Positions 39,342 through 48,364 of a stretch of DNA of 64,000 nt are shown here, piece after piece (the stretch's first letter is position 1; each line of letters opens with the position of its first letter). The DNA is from Verrucomicrobiota bacterium (GTDB lineage: Bacteria > Verrucomicrobiota > Verrucomicrobiia > Limisphaerales > JADJPG01), in contig JADJPG010000001.1 of the NCBI GenBank assembly GCA_016713365.1, positions 124,001 to 188,000 of the forward strand. The letters are read 5' to 3'. A program made the translations under genes and the position numbers. The notes under the pieces were generated by a model. It did not search any database. It had not been told where the DNA came from and saw only the letters and a list, made by a program, of their open reading frames with translations.

Positions 39342-40367
39342 TCAGTTGCTCAGCGCCGTCTTCATCACGTTCGTGACGGCGATGGCCCATTTTCCCCCGG
39401 TCGTTCCCAGATTGCCTTCGAACTTCGGCATGTCCGCCAGGCGCAGCTTCACGCGCTGAATGGATTTGGGATCGAGCGGCAGGATGTCGCCCGGCTTGAG
39501 GTTGGCCACGTCGCGCGCGGTCAAAATGAGATCGTCCCACATCGCGGTGACAGGGACAGGAACTTCGTCGAAGTTTCGATTCCAACGCAACGTGGTGACG
39601 GGCACTTCGGCTTCGCAGGCAGCATCGGTGATGTGACCCAGCTTGCGGATGAGCGGCTCCAGCGTGAAACACGGAAGCGCGATCTGGATCTGCTCGAGGC
39701 AATCACCGACCTTTGCCTCCATCGCCAACACCAGCATGATGGTATCGTGCGGCGCCGTCTGGAGGAACTGGCCGTTGTTCTCGTGGCCGAGCATGACCGG
39801 GCGAAGCTCCTGCACGCTGGCCCAGTGGTGGCACCATTCGGAGAGAATCAAATGCACCGCTTGATCGAGCAGCGCCATCTCGATCTCGCTGAAGTCGTGA
39901 TCCGCCGTGATGGAATGCGCGGGGCCGCCCAGCAGGCGATCGACAATGGTCAGGCCGAGTCGCGGATGAATATCGAGAATGCCCACGCCGCGCATCGGCT
40001 CGACTTTGAAAAGCGAGAGATGTGTCGGGTTCGGCAGCGCCTCGGCGAACTTCTGGTAGGTGATCGTCTGAAGCTTCGACATCTGGAGCGAGAACTCCAG
40101 CCGCAGGTAAATGGAAAGACGGGCTGCGAGAGCCCGGATGAAATCTTCGTGCCGGATGCGCAGCCGCCGCAGTTCCGTCGGCGAGAGGAAGACCGGATGC
40201 CGGAAGTCATACGGCTGGATGCTGTCCTTGTCCTTCTTCTCCTTCTCGTCGCCCTGCTTGAGAACAGTGACGCTGTTCTCCTGCTCGGCGACCTGGGCCA
40301 GCAGCCGCTCGACCTCTGATTGCGAGAGAACGTCAGCTGCGCTGGCTGGATCGTTGGGGGCTGCCAT
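39342..40367 (-). CDS. fliM: Flagellar motor switch protein FliM
   Basis: A 341-residue protein. The N-terminal LSQSEVERLLAQV is the CheY-P-binding peptide, followed by a charged linker. The middle domain (YDFRHPVFLSPTELRRLRIRHEDFIRALAARLSIYLR, GVGILDIHPRLGLTIVDRLLGG) and the SpoA C-terminal domain (VPVTAMWDDLILTARDVANLKPGDILPL) are complete. The intact N-terminal peptide implies a CheY-type protein acts on the motor, although none is nearby. Confidence 0.96.
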   Translation of the reverse strand: MAAPNDPASAADVLSQSEVERLLAQVAEQENSVTVLKQGDEKEKKDKDSIQPYDFRHPVFLSPTELRRLRIRHEDFIRALAARLSIYLRLEFSLQMSKLQTITYQKFAEALPNPTHLSLFKVEPMRGVGILDIHPRLGLTIVDRLLGGPAHSITADHDFSEIEMALLDQAVHLILSEWCHHWASVQELRPVMLGHENNGQFLQTAPHDTIMLVLAMEAKVGDCLEQIQIALPCFTLEPLIRKLGHITDAACEAEVPVTTLRWNRNFDEVPVPVTAMWDDLILTARDVANLKPGDILPLDPKSIQRVKLRLADMPKFEGNLGTTGGKWAIAVTNVMKTALSN

Positions 40368-40378
40368 ACGAGCAACTC

Positions 40379-41068
40379 CTACTGGACCGCAAACTCCGTG
40401 AAATAGATTTCCTGAACGAGACCGCCGCCGAGGGCGTTGTTGAAGATGGAGATCAGCTCCGCTCGCAGCTGGTTGCGCGCACCTGGCTTCTCAAGGTCGC
40501 TGATCGTTTTGCTCGCCATGGCGGTGTTAGCCAAGTCGAGCAACTGGTCCTTGTTCTCTTCCACGATCGTTTTGAAGTCATTGTGCGTGCCCGCCAGCGT
40601 GAAGCTGGTCATCAGGTAACGGCTGCCCTGGGTGCCGGAGACATTGACGATGATCTTGGTGATCTGGACGGTTTGCTTCTTCTTCCCGCCGCCAGCCGCA
40701 CCGTGGCCTTTGCCGCCATCCTTGGGCTTCTCCGCCTTGCCATGGTCCTTCCCGGAATCTTTGGCCGGCTCCTTGCCATGACCCTTGTCGCCGCCTTCTT
40801 CCTTGGCGCCGTGGCCCCCCGCGGCTTCCGCCTCTTCCCCGTGTTCCTCCTCGCCGTGAGCGGCATCGCCACGGGCTTGGATCACCTTCGGAAGGATGAG
40901 GAACTGGGTGGTGGTAAAGGCCAGCACGGGCATAAGGACAACCATGATGATGAGAGGCAGGAACGCCTTGATCCCGCCACCGCCACCACCGCCGTGACCG
41001 GCTTCTTCCTTGCCGCCGTGCTTGGCCTCGCCTTCCGCGGGAGCGCCCTCTGCTTTCTTGTCCGACAT
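40379..41068 (-). CDS. fliL: Stator-ring protein FliL with a long low-complexity linker
   Basis: A 229-residue FliL. After a charged, Gly-rich N-terminus comes a membrane helix (FLPLIIMVVLMPVLAFTTTQFLIL, about 36-59). An insertion of about 65 residues is nearly all Gly, His, Lys, Glu and Ala (GHGKEPAKDSGKDHGK). The stomatin-like periplasmic domain follows (VQITKIIVNVSGTQGSRYLMTSFTLAG ... LSDLE type end). The linker is much longer than in model FliL and would lengthen its reach in the periplasm. It supports stator function. Confidence 0.93.
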   Translation of the reverse strand: MSDKKAEGAPAEGEAKHGGKEEAGHGGGGGGGIKAFLPLIIMVVLMPVLAFTTTQFLILPKVIQARGDAAHGEEEHGEEAEAAGGHGAKEEGGDKGHGKEPAKDSGKDHGKAEKPKDGGKGHGAAGGGKKKQTVQITKIIVNVSGTQGSRYLMTSFTLAGTHNDFKTIVEENKDQLLDLANTAMASKTISDLEKPGARNQLRAELISIFNNALGGGLVQEIYFTEFAVQ

Positions 41069-41082
41069 AATCTAGTTCAGAA

Positions 41083-41949
41083 TTAACGTTTCAGGTTCAC
41101 CAGCTCCTGGAGCATTTCGTCGCTGGTGGTGATGACCCGCGCGTTCGCCTGATACGCACGCTGAGTCGTGATCAAACTGGTGAATTCGCTCGCGAGATCG
41201 ACGTTCGAAAGTTCCAACGCGCCCGCCTGAATTTTCCCAAGACCGTTGGTTCCTGGAGCCGCCGGCGTGGGACTTGTCGCACCGCCCAACGGACCGGCTG
41301 CGCCGATTCCGGAGTAGAGATTGTTGCCTTCCTTCATCAAGCCCTGCGGGTTGCTGAAGTTCTGGAGCAGAATCTGTCCGCGCACAAACTGCGTACCGTC
41401 CGAGAGGTTCACGTTGATCTTGCCTTCGGTATCGATGGCAAAGGAAACCATCGTCGCCGTCGGATCCGACGTCGCGGGCATGCCCGTCGTGTCGATCAAG
41501 AGGTCGCCCATGTTGGTGAGCGCCGCATCGTCGTAGCCTTGCACGCGCATGCCGGCGTTGGTCACGAGATAGCCGTTCTCATCCACGGAGAAATCACCGG
41601 CACGCGTGACGAACTGGGAGTTGCTGATCGGATCCTCGACGATAAAGAACCCGCTGTTGGCGATCGCGAGATCCGTGCCCACGCTCGTGCGCGAAAGGGC
41701 GCCCTGGGTGTATTGGTTGGTGATGGACTGGATGCCCACACCGAGACCGATCTGCATGGCGGACGTGCCGCTGGCGCCGCCGGTGCCGGCGCTGGAACTG
41801 CGGAGCGTCTGGCTGAAGGAATCCGCGAGGCCAACCCGCGCGCCCTTGAAGCCGGTGGTGTTGACGTTCGCGATGTTGTTGCCAATCACGTCGAGGCGTT
41901 GCTGAAAACTCTGCAAGCCACTGATGGCGGAGGTAAGTGAACGAAGCAT
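41083..41949 (-). CDS. flgE: Flagellar hook protein FlgE, short form
   Basis: A 288-residue rod/hook-family protein, with N-terminus MLRSLTSAISGLQSFQQRLDVIGNNIANVNTTGFKGARVGLADSFSQTLRS and C-terminus GALELSNVDLASEFTSLITTQRAYQANARVITTSDEMLQELVNLKR. The D1 domain includes NLSDGTQFVRGQILLQNFSNPQGLMKEGNNLYS. It is close in length to FlgG, but its position after flgD and fliK identifies it as the hook protein. It is about 110 residues shorter than enteric FlgE, so the outer D2 domain is largely missing. Confidence 0.88.
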   Translation of the reverse strand: MLRSLTSAISGLQSFQQRLDVIGNNIANVNTTGFKGARVGLADSFSQTLRSSSAGTGGASGTSAMQIGLGVGIQSITNQYTQGALSRTSVGTDLAIANSGFFIVEDPISNSQFVTRAGDFSVDENGYLVTNAGMRVQGYDDAALTNMGDLLIDTTGMPATSDPTATMVSFAIDTEGKINVNLSDGTQFVRGQILLQNFSNPQGLMKEGNNLYSGIGAAGPLGGATSPTPAAPGTNGLGKIQAGALELSNVDLASEFTSLITTQRAYQANARVITTSDEMLQELVNLKR

Positions 41950-41980
41950 TTGTTTATACTTATGGGATGAGGGTTTGGGG

Positions 41981-42406
41981 TCAGTTGGTGGCCGGCGGCT
42001 TGATGCTGAGCAGATCGCTCAAGGCATACTTGGTGCCGTTGACCACGAGTTTTGGCGTCCCTTCCTCCATCTGCACTGCGGTGACCGGGCCGGTGATGAC
42101 GGCCTTCGATTCATCCTGAATTTCCACGGTGCGTCCTAAAAGTGAATTGGCCTGCAGGATTTCCTGCTGGCTGCGCAGGCTGGCAATGTCCGCCTGCATG
42201 TTCTTCGACTGCTCGAGCTGCGTGAACGAAACCATCTGCGGAATCATCTCGATGTCCGACTTGGGGTTCAGCGGATCCTGCTGCGTCATCTGCGCGACGA
42301 GCAGCTTGAGAAAATCATTTTGCGTCAGCGATTTCGACGGCACGCGGTCTTGAGAGACCTGCGTGCCGGGGATGTAGGTGACGGGTGCAACAGATTCTAC
42401 GGCCAT
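41981..42406 (-). CDS. flgD: Hook-cap protein FlgD
   Basis: A 141-residue protein with the conserved FlgD start LTQNDFLKLLVAQMTQQDPLNPKSDIEMIPQMVSFTQLEQSKNMQ and LLGRTVEIQD. It scaffolds hook assembly. It is the short form, lacking the extra C-terminal FlgD Ig domain. The gene order fliK-flgD-flgE on one transcript is standard. Confidence 0.95.
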   Translation of the reverse strand: MAVESVAPVTYIPGTQVSQDRVPSKSLTQNDFLKLLVAQMTQQDPLNPKSDIEMIPQMVSFTQLEQSKNMQADIASLRSQQEILQANSLLGRTVEIQDESKAVITGPVTAVQMEEGTPKLVVNGTKYALSDLLSIKPPATN

Positions 42407-42409
42407 AAA

Positions 42410-44254
42410 TTATGCCCAGGTTTCCCAGCCCGGGCGACTGGTGGTAATGCGGCGGCGACGGGAGCCACCCGTCCCACGCACATGGGGTGCGGGGGGTGCG
42501 GGCACTGCCGGCGCGGGCCAGTCATCCATGGATTGTTTCTGCGGACGCGCCTCTTCGCGCGCGCCGTTTTGCCCGCCGCTCATTCCTGAGCCGTTGGGCG
42601 ATTGATTGAAATTGAAGTTTCCGCCCGCCGATTCTTGCAGTGGAGCCAGGCGAACCTTTTGCTGGGCGAGAGATTCCTGCAGCTGCGTCCAGAGCGCACC
42701 GAGCTGATGCACATCACCGCGTTCACAACGCACGGTCGCTTCGATCTGGCCGTCGCGTTGCGACAGATGAACGAACAGCTCCGTCTCCGCATCCGGGCGC
42801 AGGACGACCGCCAAGGAATCCGATCCATGCTTCTTCACCAACGCGCTCTCGCGAGCAATCAAACTGGAAATTCTCTCCACCGTTCCCGAGGCATCGGCGG
42901 CCTTGACGCCCTCGGCTCCGGTCAGCGCCTGCTCCGCTTCACCCACTGCACGGGCCGTCTGCCATTCGGTGGGCAACAGATTCCGCGACGCGAAATCCCC
43001 CGGTGCCGAATCGCGACCAGCCGGCTTCGAAGTCAAATCCGGCAATGGAACGAGCAGCGACTCGCCCGCATCGGCAGTGGCGGCTTCGTGCTCGGAAGTT
43101 GTCGTCGATTCCATACGAAACTCCTGCTTAGCAACGGATGTGCCAGTGGTTTCCAGCCGCGATCCAACCCCCGACGCCACAGGGTCCAAACCCCCGCCGG
43201 CCGCGGACTTCGCCGCATCCGTACGTAACAGGACAATTTTCGCCGAGGACTCAGGAACCGAGGCGGATGGAGCAGATTCTACCCGCTGTGCCGTCTCACC
43301 CGGCAATTGTGTCTGTGCTTCTGCGGAACCTCGAACGTCCCCCTTCCTCGACTCCGCCCCCGATTCGGTCCGGAACGCCACTGAAATGACTTTCGATTGC
43401 GCTGAGGCGGCCAGTGCGGCGTCAGCGACGGCGGCTGGACTTGATCCAGAAACAGGCAATCGCGGATCGACCGTCTCCTCGCTCTTCACCGGCCTGAAAC
43501 CAAACTTCGTGACATCGATCCCGTCCTCATCATCCACCATCACGGTGCGCTCGCCATTGACCGCTGAGCGAGAAGCCTCGGTGCCTCTTGGATTTGGAAG
43601 CGGCACAATCACCTGACTCACGTCCGCAGAAGTCTCCGCCCTGGACGCCGCATCAGCCCCACCGGTTGTTCCAGCAACGACTGTATTCGTAACAGCCGCC
43701 AGCGCTGCCTGCGCTTCGGCCACTGGAAACGGAATGATCACTGCCGCCTGCGCCATCGCGCCTGGGAACGGCACAATGTTGGTCGGGGTCCCGGGGTCTT
43801 TGACTTCCGCCTCCGTCTCCGGCGATGCCGATGTCGATTCCTCACCTTCCGTCTCGGAGGAAGATTCCGTCGTCGCCGAAACTTTGGTCACCTTCTCTTC
43901 ACTCACGCCTTCAGCGGACGCTCGAGATGCCTCGGACGAAACCTCGCCCGGGTTCTCCTCCGACAACTTGGCTCCGGATCTCGCCAGGCGCGCGGCGGTT
44001 CGTGGGTTCACCTCCGACTTTGCGCTCCGCGCCACGCGGTCACGAGAGTGCGCAGACGGAGCTTCGTCGTTCCGGCTGCGGGCGGACGAGCGGGTTGTGC
44101 GCGAATGCGCGGCCTTGCGTCCCGTTGCCTGCTCCATCACGGAAGCAAACTCGCGCTCCGGCTTCGTCGCCTTGGCAGGTGCCGGTCCTGGTGGAAGACC
44201 CTTGGCATCAGTCGCCGTTGGATTACCGATCAATGAAACGTCTTTAGTGGTCAT
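42410..44254 (-). CDS. fliK: Hook-length control protein FliK
   Basis: A 614-residue protein. The long N-terminal two thirds are Ser/Ala/Glu/Thr-rich and disordered, as expected for a molecular ruler. The C-terminal Flg_hook domain (RISSLIARESALVKKHGSDSLAVVLRPDAETELFVHLSQRDGQIEATVRCERGDVHQLGALWTQLQESLAQQKVRLAPLQE) is clear. It measures hook length and triggers FlhB switching. It is longer than Salmonella FliK (405 residues) even though the hook protein here is short. Confidence 0.92.
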   Translation of the reverse strand: MTTKDVSLIGNPTATDAKGLPPGPAPAKATKPEREFASVMEQATGRKAAHSRTTRSSARSRNDEAPSAHSRDRVARSAKSEVNPRTAARLARSGAKLSEENPGEVSSEASRASAEGVSEEKVTKVSATTESSSETEGEESTSASPETEAEVKDPGTPTNIVPFPGAMAQAAVIIPFPVAEAQAALAAVTNTVVAGTTGGADAASRAETSADVSQVIVPLPNPRGTEASRSAVNGERTVMVDDEDGIDVTKFGFRPVKSEETVDPRLPVSGSSPAAVADAALAASAQSKVISVAFRTESGAESRKGDVRGSAEAQTQLPGETAQRVESAPSASVPESSAKIVLLRTDAAKSAAGGGLDPVASGVGSRLETTGTSVAKQEFRMESTTTSEHEAATADAGESLLVPLPDLTSKPAGRDSAPGDFASRNLLPTEWQTARAVGEAEQALTGAEGVKAADASGTVERISSLIARESALVKKHGSDSLAVVLRPDAETELFVHLSQRDGQIEATVRCERGDVHQLGALWTQLQESLAQQKVRLAPLQESAGGNFNFNQSPNGSGMSGGQNGAREEARPQKQSMDDWPAPAVPAPPAPHVRGTGGSRRRRITTSRPGWETWA

Positions 44255-44857
44255 CTATTTTGCGGGAGTTTTGGCGGCGGCTGCGGCGCGGAGGCTTTCG
44301 GACAGCTGAGCCGCCCGCTTGGTTTCGGCGTCGCCCATGCGGGCGAAGGATTCGAGAACGAGCGCCGTCTCGGGCTCCTTCATCAAAGTCAAAATCTTCA
44401 CGACCACCACGTCATCCAGTTCGCGCATGATCTTCGCGGCACCGGCGGGCTCCATCGTGGCGTACATCTTGGCCAGCTTCTTCAAATTGCCGGCTTCATC
44501 CTCCTTAATGCGCAACACATCGCGGTCCACCTTCAGTTGAATGGCCTTAATCTTCTTCAACTCATCGTCGAGCTCCGAACGCTCCGCACGCAGCCGCGTC
44601 TCCAGTTCCTTCAGCTGCTTCTCCTTCGTCGCCATCGACTCGCGCTCGGACTTCAACTCATCCATGATCTGCTCCATCTCCGGATTGAAGAACGTCCACG
44701 ACGGCCCATTGATGCTGGGCTCCTCCTCGCCTTCATGATGCTCGCCCTCGGCGTGCGGCACGGGCGCCAGACCCTTCGTCGTCAGAAACGCCGAGGTGAG
44801 GAGAAACAACAGACCGCCGAGAATCGCGGCGACCACGGGAGATTGAAGCATCTTCAT
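44255..44857 (-). CDS. MotE-like (MgtE-N domain) flagellar accessory protein
   Basis: A 200-residue protein with one N-terminal membrane helix (about 8-25), a long coiled coil (MDELKSERESMATKEKQLKELETRLRAERSELDDELKKI) and a C-terminal MgtE-N-type helical domain (LAKMYATMEPAGAAKIMRELDDVVVVKILTLMKEPETALVLESFARM). This is the plan of MotE/YlxF, a periplasmic MotC or FlgI/FliF-linked chaperone in other bacteria. It sits between fliJ and fliK, the usual site for this family. Confidence 0.85.
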   Translation of the reverse strand: MKMLQSPVVAAILGGLLFLLTSAFLTTKGLAPVPHAEGEHHEGEEEPSINGPSWTFFNPEMEQIMDELKSERESMATKEKQLKELETRLRAERSELDDELKKIKAIQLKVDRDVLRIKEDEAGNLKKLAKMYATMEPAGAAKIMRELDDVVVVKILTLMKEPETALVLESFARMGDAETKRAAQLSESLRAAAAAKTPAK

Positions 44858-44863
44858 ACGGGA

Positions 44864-45340
44864 CTAGTTCCAGTTGCGTTGCACGACAGAAGGACTGGTG
44901 AAAGAGATCGGCGGACGGCGATTCACGAGATCGTCAATCAGCTTCCGCTCGTCGTCCTGCAGCTGCCGGTTGTAACGCTCGCGCTTCCGGGCCAGGAAGG
45001 TTTCCACCGCCTCACGTTGCTGACGGGCGAAGAGCATCTTCTGGCTCGCCTGGTTCAACTCGACATCCGCCAGTGTCAGCGTCTGTTCACACTGCCGCTT
45101 GCGTTCCTCGATCATCTGGCAAAAACCCAGCATTTGCGCCGCGCGCGCTGCCGGACATCCATCCGCCAGTGCGTTCAACCACTGCCGGCGGGCCTGCGAA
45201 AGTTCCATCTCCGCCTCCTCAAGCTGCGTCGCCGCGCCCTGCCGGTGCTGAATCGCCCGGCTGTACTTCTCCAGCGCCGCCTGTTCAGCGCGCTGTCTCA
45301 GGGTCAACACGGCCTGCAACTTGAACTCGAATCGTTTCAT
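44864..45340 (-). CDS. fliJ: Flagellar export coupling protein FliJ
   Basis: A 158-residue all-helical coiled-coil protein starting MKRFEFKLQAVLTLRQRAEQAALEKYSRAI, the typical FliJ N-terminus. It fits in the FliI hexamer like the gamma subunit of F1-ATPase and links it to FlhA. It lies 33 bases after fliI. Confidence 0.9.
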   Translation of the reverse strand: MKRFEFKLQAVLTLRQRAEQAALEKYSRAIQHRQGAATQLEEAEMELSQARRQWLNALADGCPAARAAQMLGFCQMIEERKRQCEQTLTLADVELNQASQKMLFARQQREAVETFLARKRERYNRQLQDDERKLIDDLVNRRPPISFTSPSVVQRNWN

Positions 45341-45373
45341 GTGATGAGGGTGATTTCTGAATCCGTCTGGTGG

Positions 45374-46759
45374 TTACGATCGTTTGGGTGGCGGCGGCGG
45401 TGTTGCCGGTTTCGCCGGAGACACCAGCTGCATGGTCTTCTCCAACTGCGTCCAGCTGTCACGCGCGAGAACTCCTTCCGTCACATTCTGACGCAGGAAT
45501 CCCCTAAGCGGATCATGCAGCTGAATCGCGCGATCAATCGCGACATTGCTGCCGGCGGGGTAGGCGCCGATGTTGATCAGATCCTGGTTCTTGCGATAGA
45601 TCGCCATCATCTCCCGCGCCGCGGCAGCAAGACGCTGCTGATCGGGCGTCGTGAGATCGCGCACCAACCGGCTGACACTTTCGAGCACGTCGATCGCCGG
45701 ATAATGATTCTGCGTCGCCAGCTCACGGGTGAGGACCAGATGCCCGTCCAGAATCGACCGAACCGCGTCCGCGATCGGATCGTTCATGTCATCCGCTTCC
45801 ACCAACACCGTGAACAAACCCGTAATCGCGCCGCGCTCGCCCGTGCCCGCGCGTTCGAGAAGCTGCGGCAAAAGGGAAAATACCGACGGCGTGTAGCCGC
45901 GCGTCGCGGGCGGCTCGCCCACTGCCAGCCCGATCTCGCGCTGTGCCATCGCGAAACGCGTCACGCTGTCCATCATCAGCAACACGTTCTTTCCCGCATC
46001 GCGGAAGTGCTCGGCAATCGCCGTCGCGAGGAACGCCCCGCGCAATCGCGCCAGCGCCGGCTGGTTGGAAGTCGCGACAATCACCACCGACTTCCTGCGA
46101 CCGGCTTCATCCAGATCCTTTTCCAGAAACTCGCGTACTTCGCGACCACGCTCACCGATCAGCGCGATGACATTCACGTCCGCCTCCGCCCGGCTGGCGA
46201 TCATGCCGAGCAACGTCGACTTGCCGACACCGCTGCCCGCGAAGATGCCGAGACGCTGGCCACGGCCGCACGGGACGAACGTGTCCATGGCTTTGATGCC
46301 CGTGGAGAACGGTTTCGAAATGCGCTGCCGTTTCAGCGGATGAGGAGGAAGCAAGGTCAACGCCGCCGTCTGTGTGGCGCCCAAAGGGCCGAGGTCATCC
46401 AGCGGATTACCCAACCCGTCAATCACGCGGCCCATCAACGCATCGCCCACCGGCGCCTGCAACGGACCGCCGAGCGAAATGACTTCGCTGCCGGGATGAA
46501 TGCCGTGCGTCTCGCCCAGCGGCATCAGCAGCACGTGATTGTTTCGGAAGCCAACCACCTCCGCGAGCGTGCTGCCATCGTGACGCGCCGACTCGATGCG
46601 ACAGACTTCGCCCACCGCGACCAGCGGCCCTTCCGACTCAATGACCAGCCCGATCACCTGACGGACCAGTCCGCGATTCTCGACAAGCCGCGTTTGCCGA
46701 ACCTTGCGGAGCAAATGATCGAGCCGATGCGGCGCTTGTTGGTCAGTGGGGGCCATCAT
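45374..46759 (-). CDS. fliI: Flagellum-specific ATPase FliI
   Basis: A 461-residue ATPase with Walker A GIFAGSGVGKSTLL, the catalytic-Glu region GERGREVREFLEKDL, Walker B VLLMMDSVTRFAMAQREIGLAVGEPPATRGYTPSVFSLLPQLLERAG and a normal C-terminal export domain. It ends in a short Pro-rich tail (PPPPP). It powers substrate unfolding for the export gate. It overlaps fliH by 4 bases. Confidence 0.97.
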   Translation of the reverse strand: MMAPTDQQAPHRLDHLLRKVRQTRLVENRGLVRQVIGLVIESEGPLVAVGEVCRIESARHDGSTLAEVVGFRNNHVLLMPLGETHGIHPGSEVISLGGPLQAPVGDALMGRVIDGLGNPLDDLGPLGATQTAALTLLPPHPLKRQRISKPFSTGIKAMDTFVPCGRGQRLGIFAGSGVGKSTLLGMIASRAEADVNVIALIGERGREVREFLEKDLDEAGRRKSVVIVATSNQPALARLRGAFLATAIAEHFRDAGKNVLLMMDSVTRFAMAQREIGLAVGEPPATRGYTPSVFSLLPQLLERAGTGERGAITGLFTVLVEADDMNDPIADAVRSILDGHLVLTRELATQNHYPAIDVLESVSRLVRDLTTPDQQRLAAAAREMMAIYRKNQDLINIGAYPAGSNVAIDRAIQLHDPLRGFLRQNVTEGVLARDSWTQLEKTMQLVSPAKPATPPPPPKRS

Positions 46760-47331
46760 GCGGAAAGGGCGTTCTTCAGCAGTTCAATCTTGGTTTCGCG
46801 ACGGCCATCGATCACGCCGAAGCGGGTGTGAACCACGCAGCCACCGCGGGTTACCTGAGACGACGCATGAAAGTTGATCCGATCCTTCCCACCCTGCGGC
46901 AGGAGCAACGGCGAGTTCACCTTCTCCAACAGCGCGAGATCCTCCGGATGCAGCTGAACGTTGAGTTCGGCGGAATCTTCCACCTGCGCGCACGCCTCCT
47001 TCACGGAGGCTTCGACCATCTCAGGAGAAACCGGAAGGCCGCTAATCAATCGCTGCGCCGCTTCAATGGCCAGCGTCACCAGCACCCGCTCGCATTCGCG
47101 TGTCACCTGGGGAACCGCGTCGCGCAGCGCGGAAAGCACGCCCGTCTGCAACTCCATGACCTCGGCCCGCTGCTGAACGAGCTGCGCACCGAGGCTGCGC
47201 TCGCCCTCCTGCCGGCCGCGTTCGAAGCTGGCCTTGAGATCCTGCTGCAGCAATTCGTCGCGCGTGCCCGTGCGAACGATCTTCACGTCGCGGGGCGCGG
47301 TGGAGAACTGGATGTTGCGTTCAGCCTTCAT
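46756..47331 (-). CDS. fliH: FliI regulator FliH
   Basis: A 191-residue peripheral protein with a helical N-terminal half (LLQQDLKASFERGRQEGERSLGAQLVQQRAEVMELQTGV) and the FliH/HrpE-type C-terminal domain (LVTLAIEAAQRLISGLPVSPEMVEASVKEACAQVEDSAELNVQLHPEDLALLE). It holds FliI and connects to FliN. It overlaps fliG by 11 bases and fliI by 4. Confidence 0.9.
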   Translation of the reverse strand: MKAERNIQFSTAPRDVKIVRTGTRDELLQQDLKASFERGRQEGERSLGAQLVQQRAEVMELQTGVLSALRDAVPQVTRECERVLVTLAIEAAQRLISGLPVSPEMVEASVKEACAQVEDSAELNVQLHPEDLALLEKVNSPLLLPQGGKDRINFHASSQVTRGGCVVHTRFGVIDGRRETKIELLKNALSA

Positions 47332-48358
47332 TGCCCTTGCCCGAATCGATCTCGATCTCGCCTTCGCTTTCGAGGCGGCGCACCACCTCGATGATACGTC
47401 CTTGCGCGGCTTCGATGTCCTTCAACTTGAGCGGACCCATGAAGCTCATTTCCTCGTTCACCGTTTCCGCGGCGCGCTTCGAGATGCACGCAAGCAACGT
47501 CGTCTTGAGCTTGTCGCTCGCGGACTTGAGCGACACCGCGAGGTCGCGCATGTCGATCTCGCGCAAAACCTTTTGCAGGCTCGGCATGTCCAGCCCGGTG
47601 AGATCCTCGAAGGTGAACATCTTCTGGCGGATGCCGGCGCCCAGCTCGGCATTGCGCTCCTCGAGCGCGATGAGCAGTGTCTTGCTGATGTTCTTGTCGA
47701 GCGAGTTGAGCAGCTCCGCCGTCATCTTCATGCCGCCGGTCTGATTCAAGGCGCGCGTGGGCTTGGTGCCGACGCGGTTGTTGAGCACTTCCACCAGCTT
47801 CTCGACCACTTCAATCGGCGTCGCCGCCAGTGTGGCGAGGCGCTCGACCACCTGTTCGCGAATTTCCGGACGAAGCAGCACCAGCAGCTGCGCGCTCTTC
47901 GCGGCGCCGAGGTAACTCATCACGAGCGCGATCGTCTGCGGCTGCTCCTGCTTTATGAGATTGTGAATCTGGCGCGGCTCCATCTCGATGATCGCCTGCA
48001 TGGTGGCGACTGGCGTTCGGGTGGGCGAAACGCGTCCGACAATGTTCGTCGCGCGAAAGACGCCGACGGATTTCTCGAGCGCGGTTTGCGTGTAGTTGAC
48101 CCCGCCCAGAATTCCCGTGCTGGCCTCGACCGCGACGTCCGTGAACTCCTTGAGAATGTCCTTCTGCAGATCCTGCGGAATCATCGGCATCTTCGCCATC
48201 TCCGCCGCGATGATGTCCAGCTCGTGCTCATCCAGGTTCTTCATCACCTGCGAGGCGGCTTCCGGGCCGATCACAATCAGAAGCGCAGCCAGCTTCTGCA
48301 CCTTCGTCATCTTTGTGACGTCCAGTGGTACTGCATCAGCATCGGGTTGGGCGGCCAT
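47321..48358 (-). CDS. fliG: Flagellar motor switch protein FliG
   Basis: A 345-residue C-ring protein. FliG motifs in order: VQKLAALLIVIGPEAASQVMKNLDEHELDIIAAEMAKM, PRQIHNLIKQEQPQTIALVMSYLGAAKSAQLLVLLRPE (with the EHPQ-like loop) and the torque helix FTFEDLTGLDMPSLQKVLREIDMRDLAVSLKSASDKL. It is complete and of normal length. It transmits stator torque to FliF and sits 6 bases after fliF. Confidence 0.96.
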   Translation of the reverse strand: MAAQPDADAVPLDVTKMTKVQKLAALLIVIGPEAASQVMKNLDEHELDIIAAEMAKMPMIPQDLQKDILKEFTDVAVEASTGILGGVNYTQTALEKSVGVFRATNIVGRVSPTRTPVATMQAIIEMEPRQIHNLIKQEQPQTIALVMSYLGAAKSAQLLVLLRPEIREQVVERLATLAATPIEVVEKLVEVLNNRVGTKPTRALNQTGGMKMTAELLNSLDKNISKTLLIALEERNAELGAGIRQKMFTFEDLTGLDMPSLQKVLREIDMRDLAVSLKSASDKLKTTLLACISKRAAETVNEEMSFMGPLKLKDIEAAQGRIIEVVRRLESEGEIEIDSGKGNEG

Positions 48359-48364
48359 AAATCG

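Noticed and set aside
44537..46831. Plus-strand open frame of about 764 codons opposite fliJ and fliI
   Set aside because: The same high-G+C antisense effect; no domain pattern, and both minus-strand genes are textbook cases.
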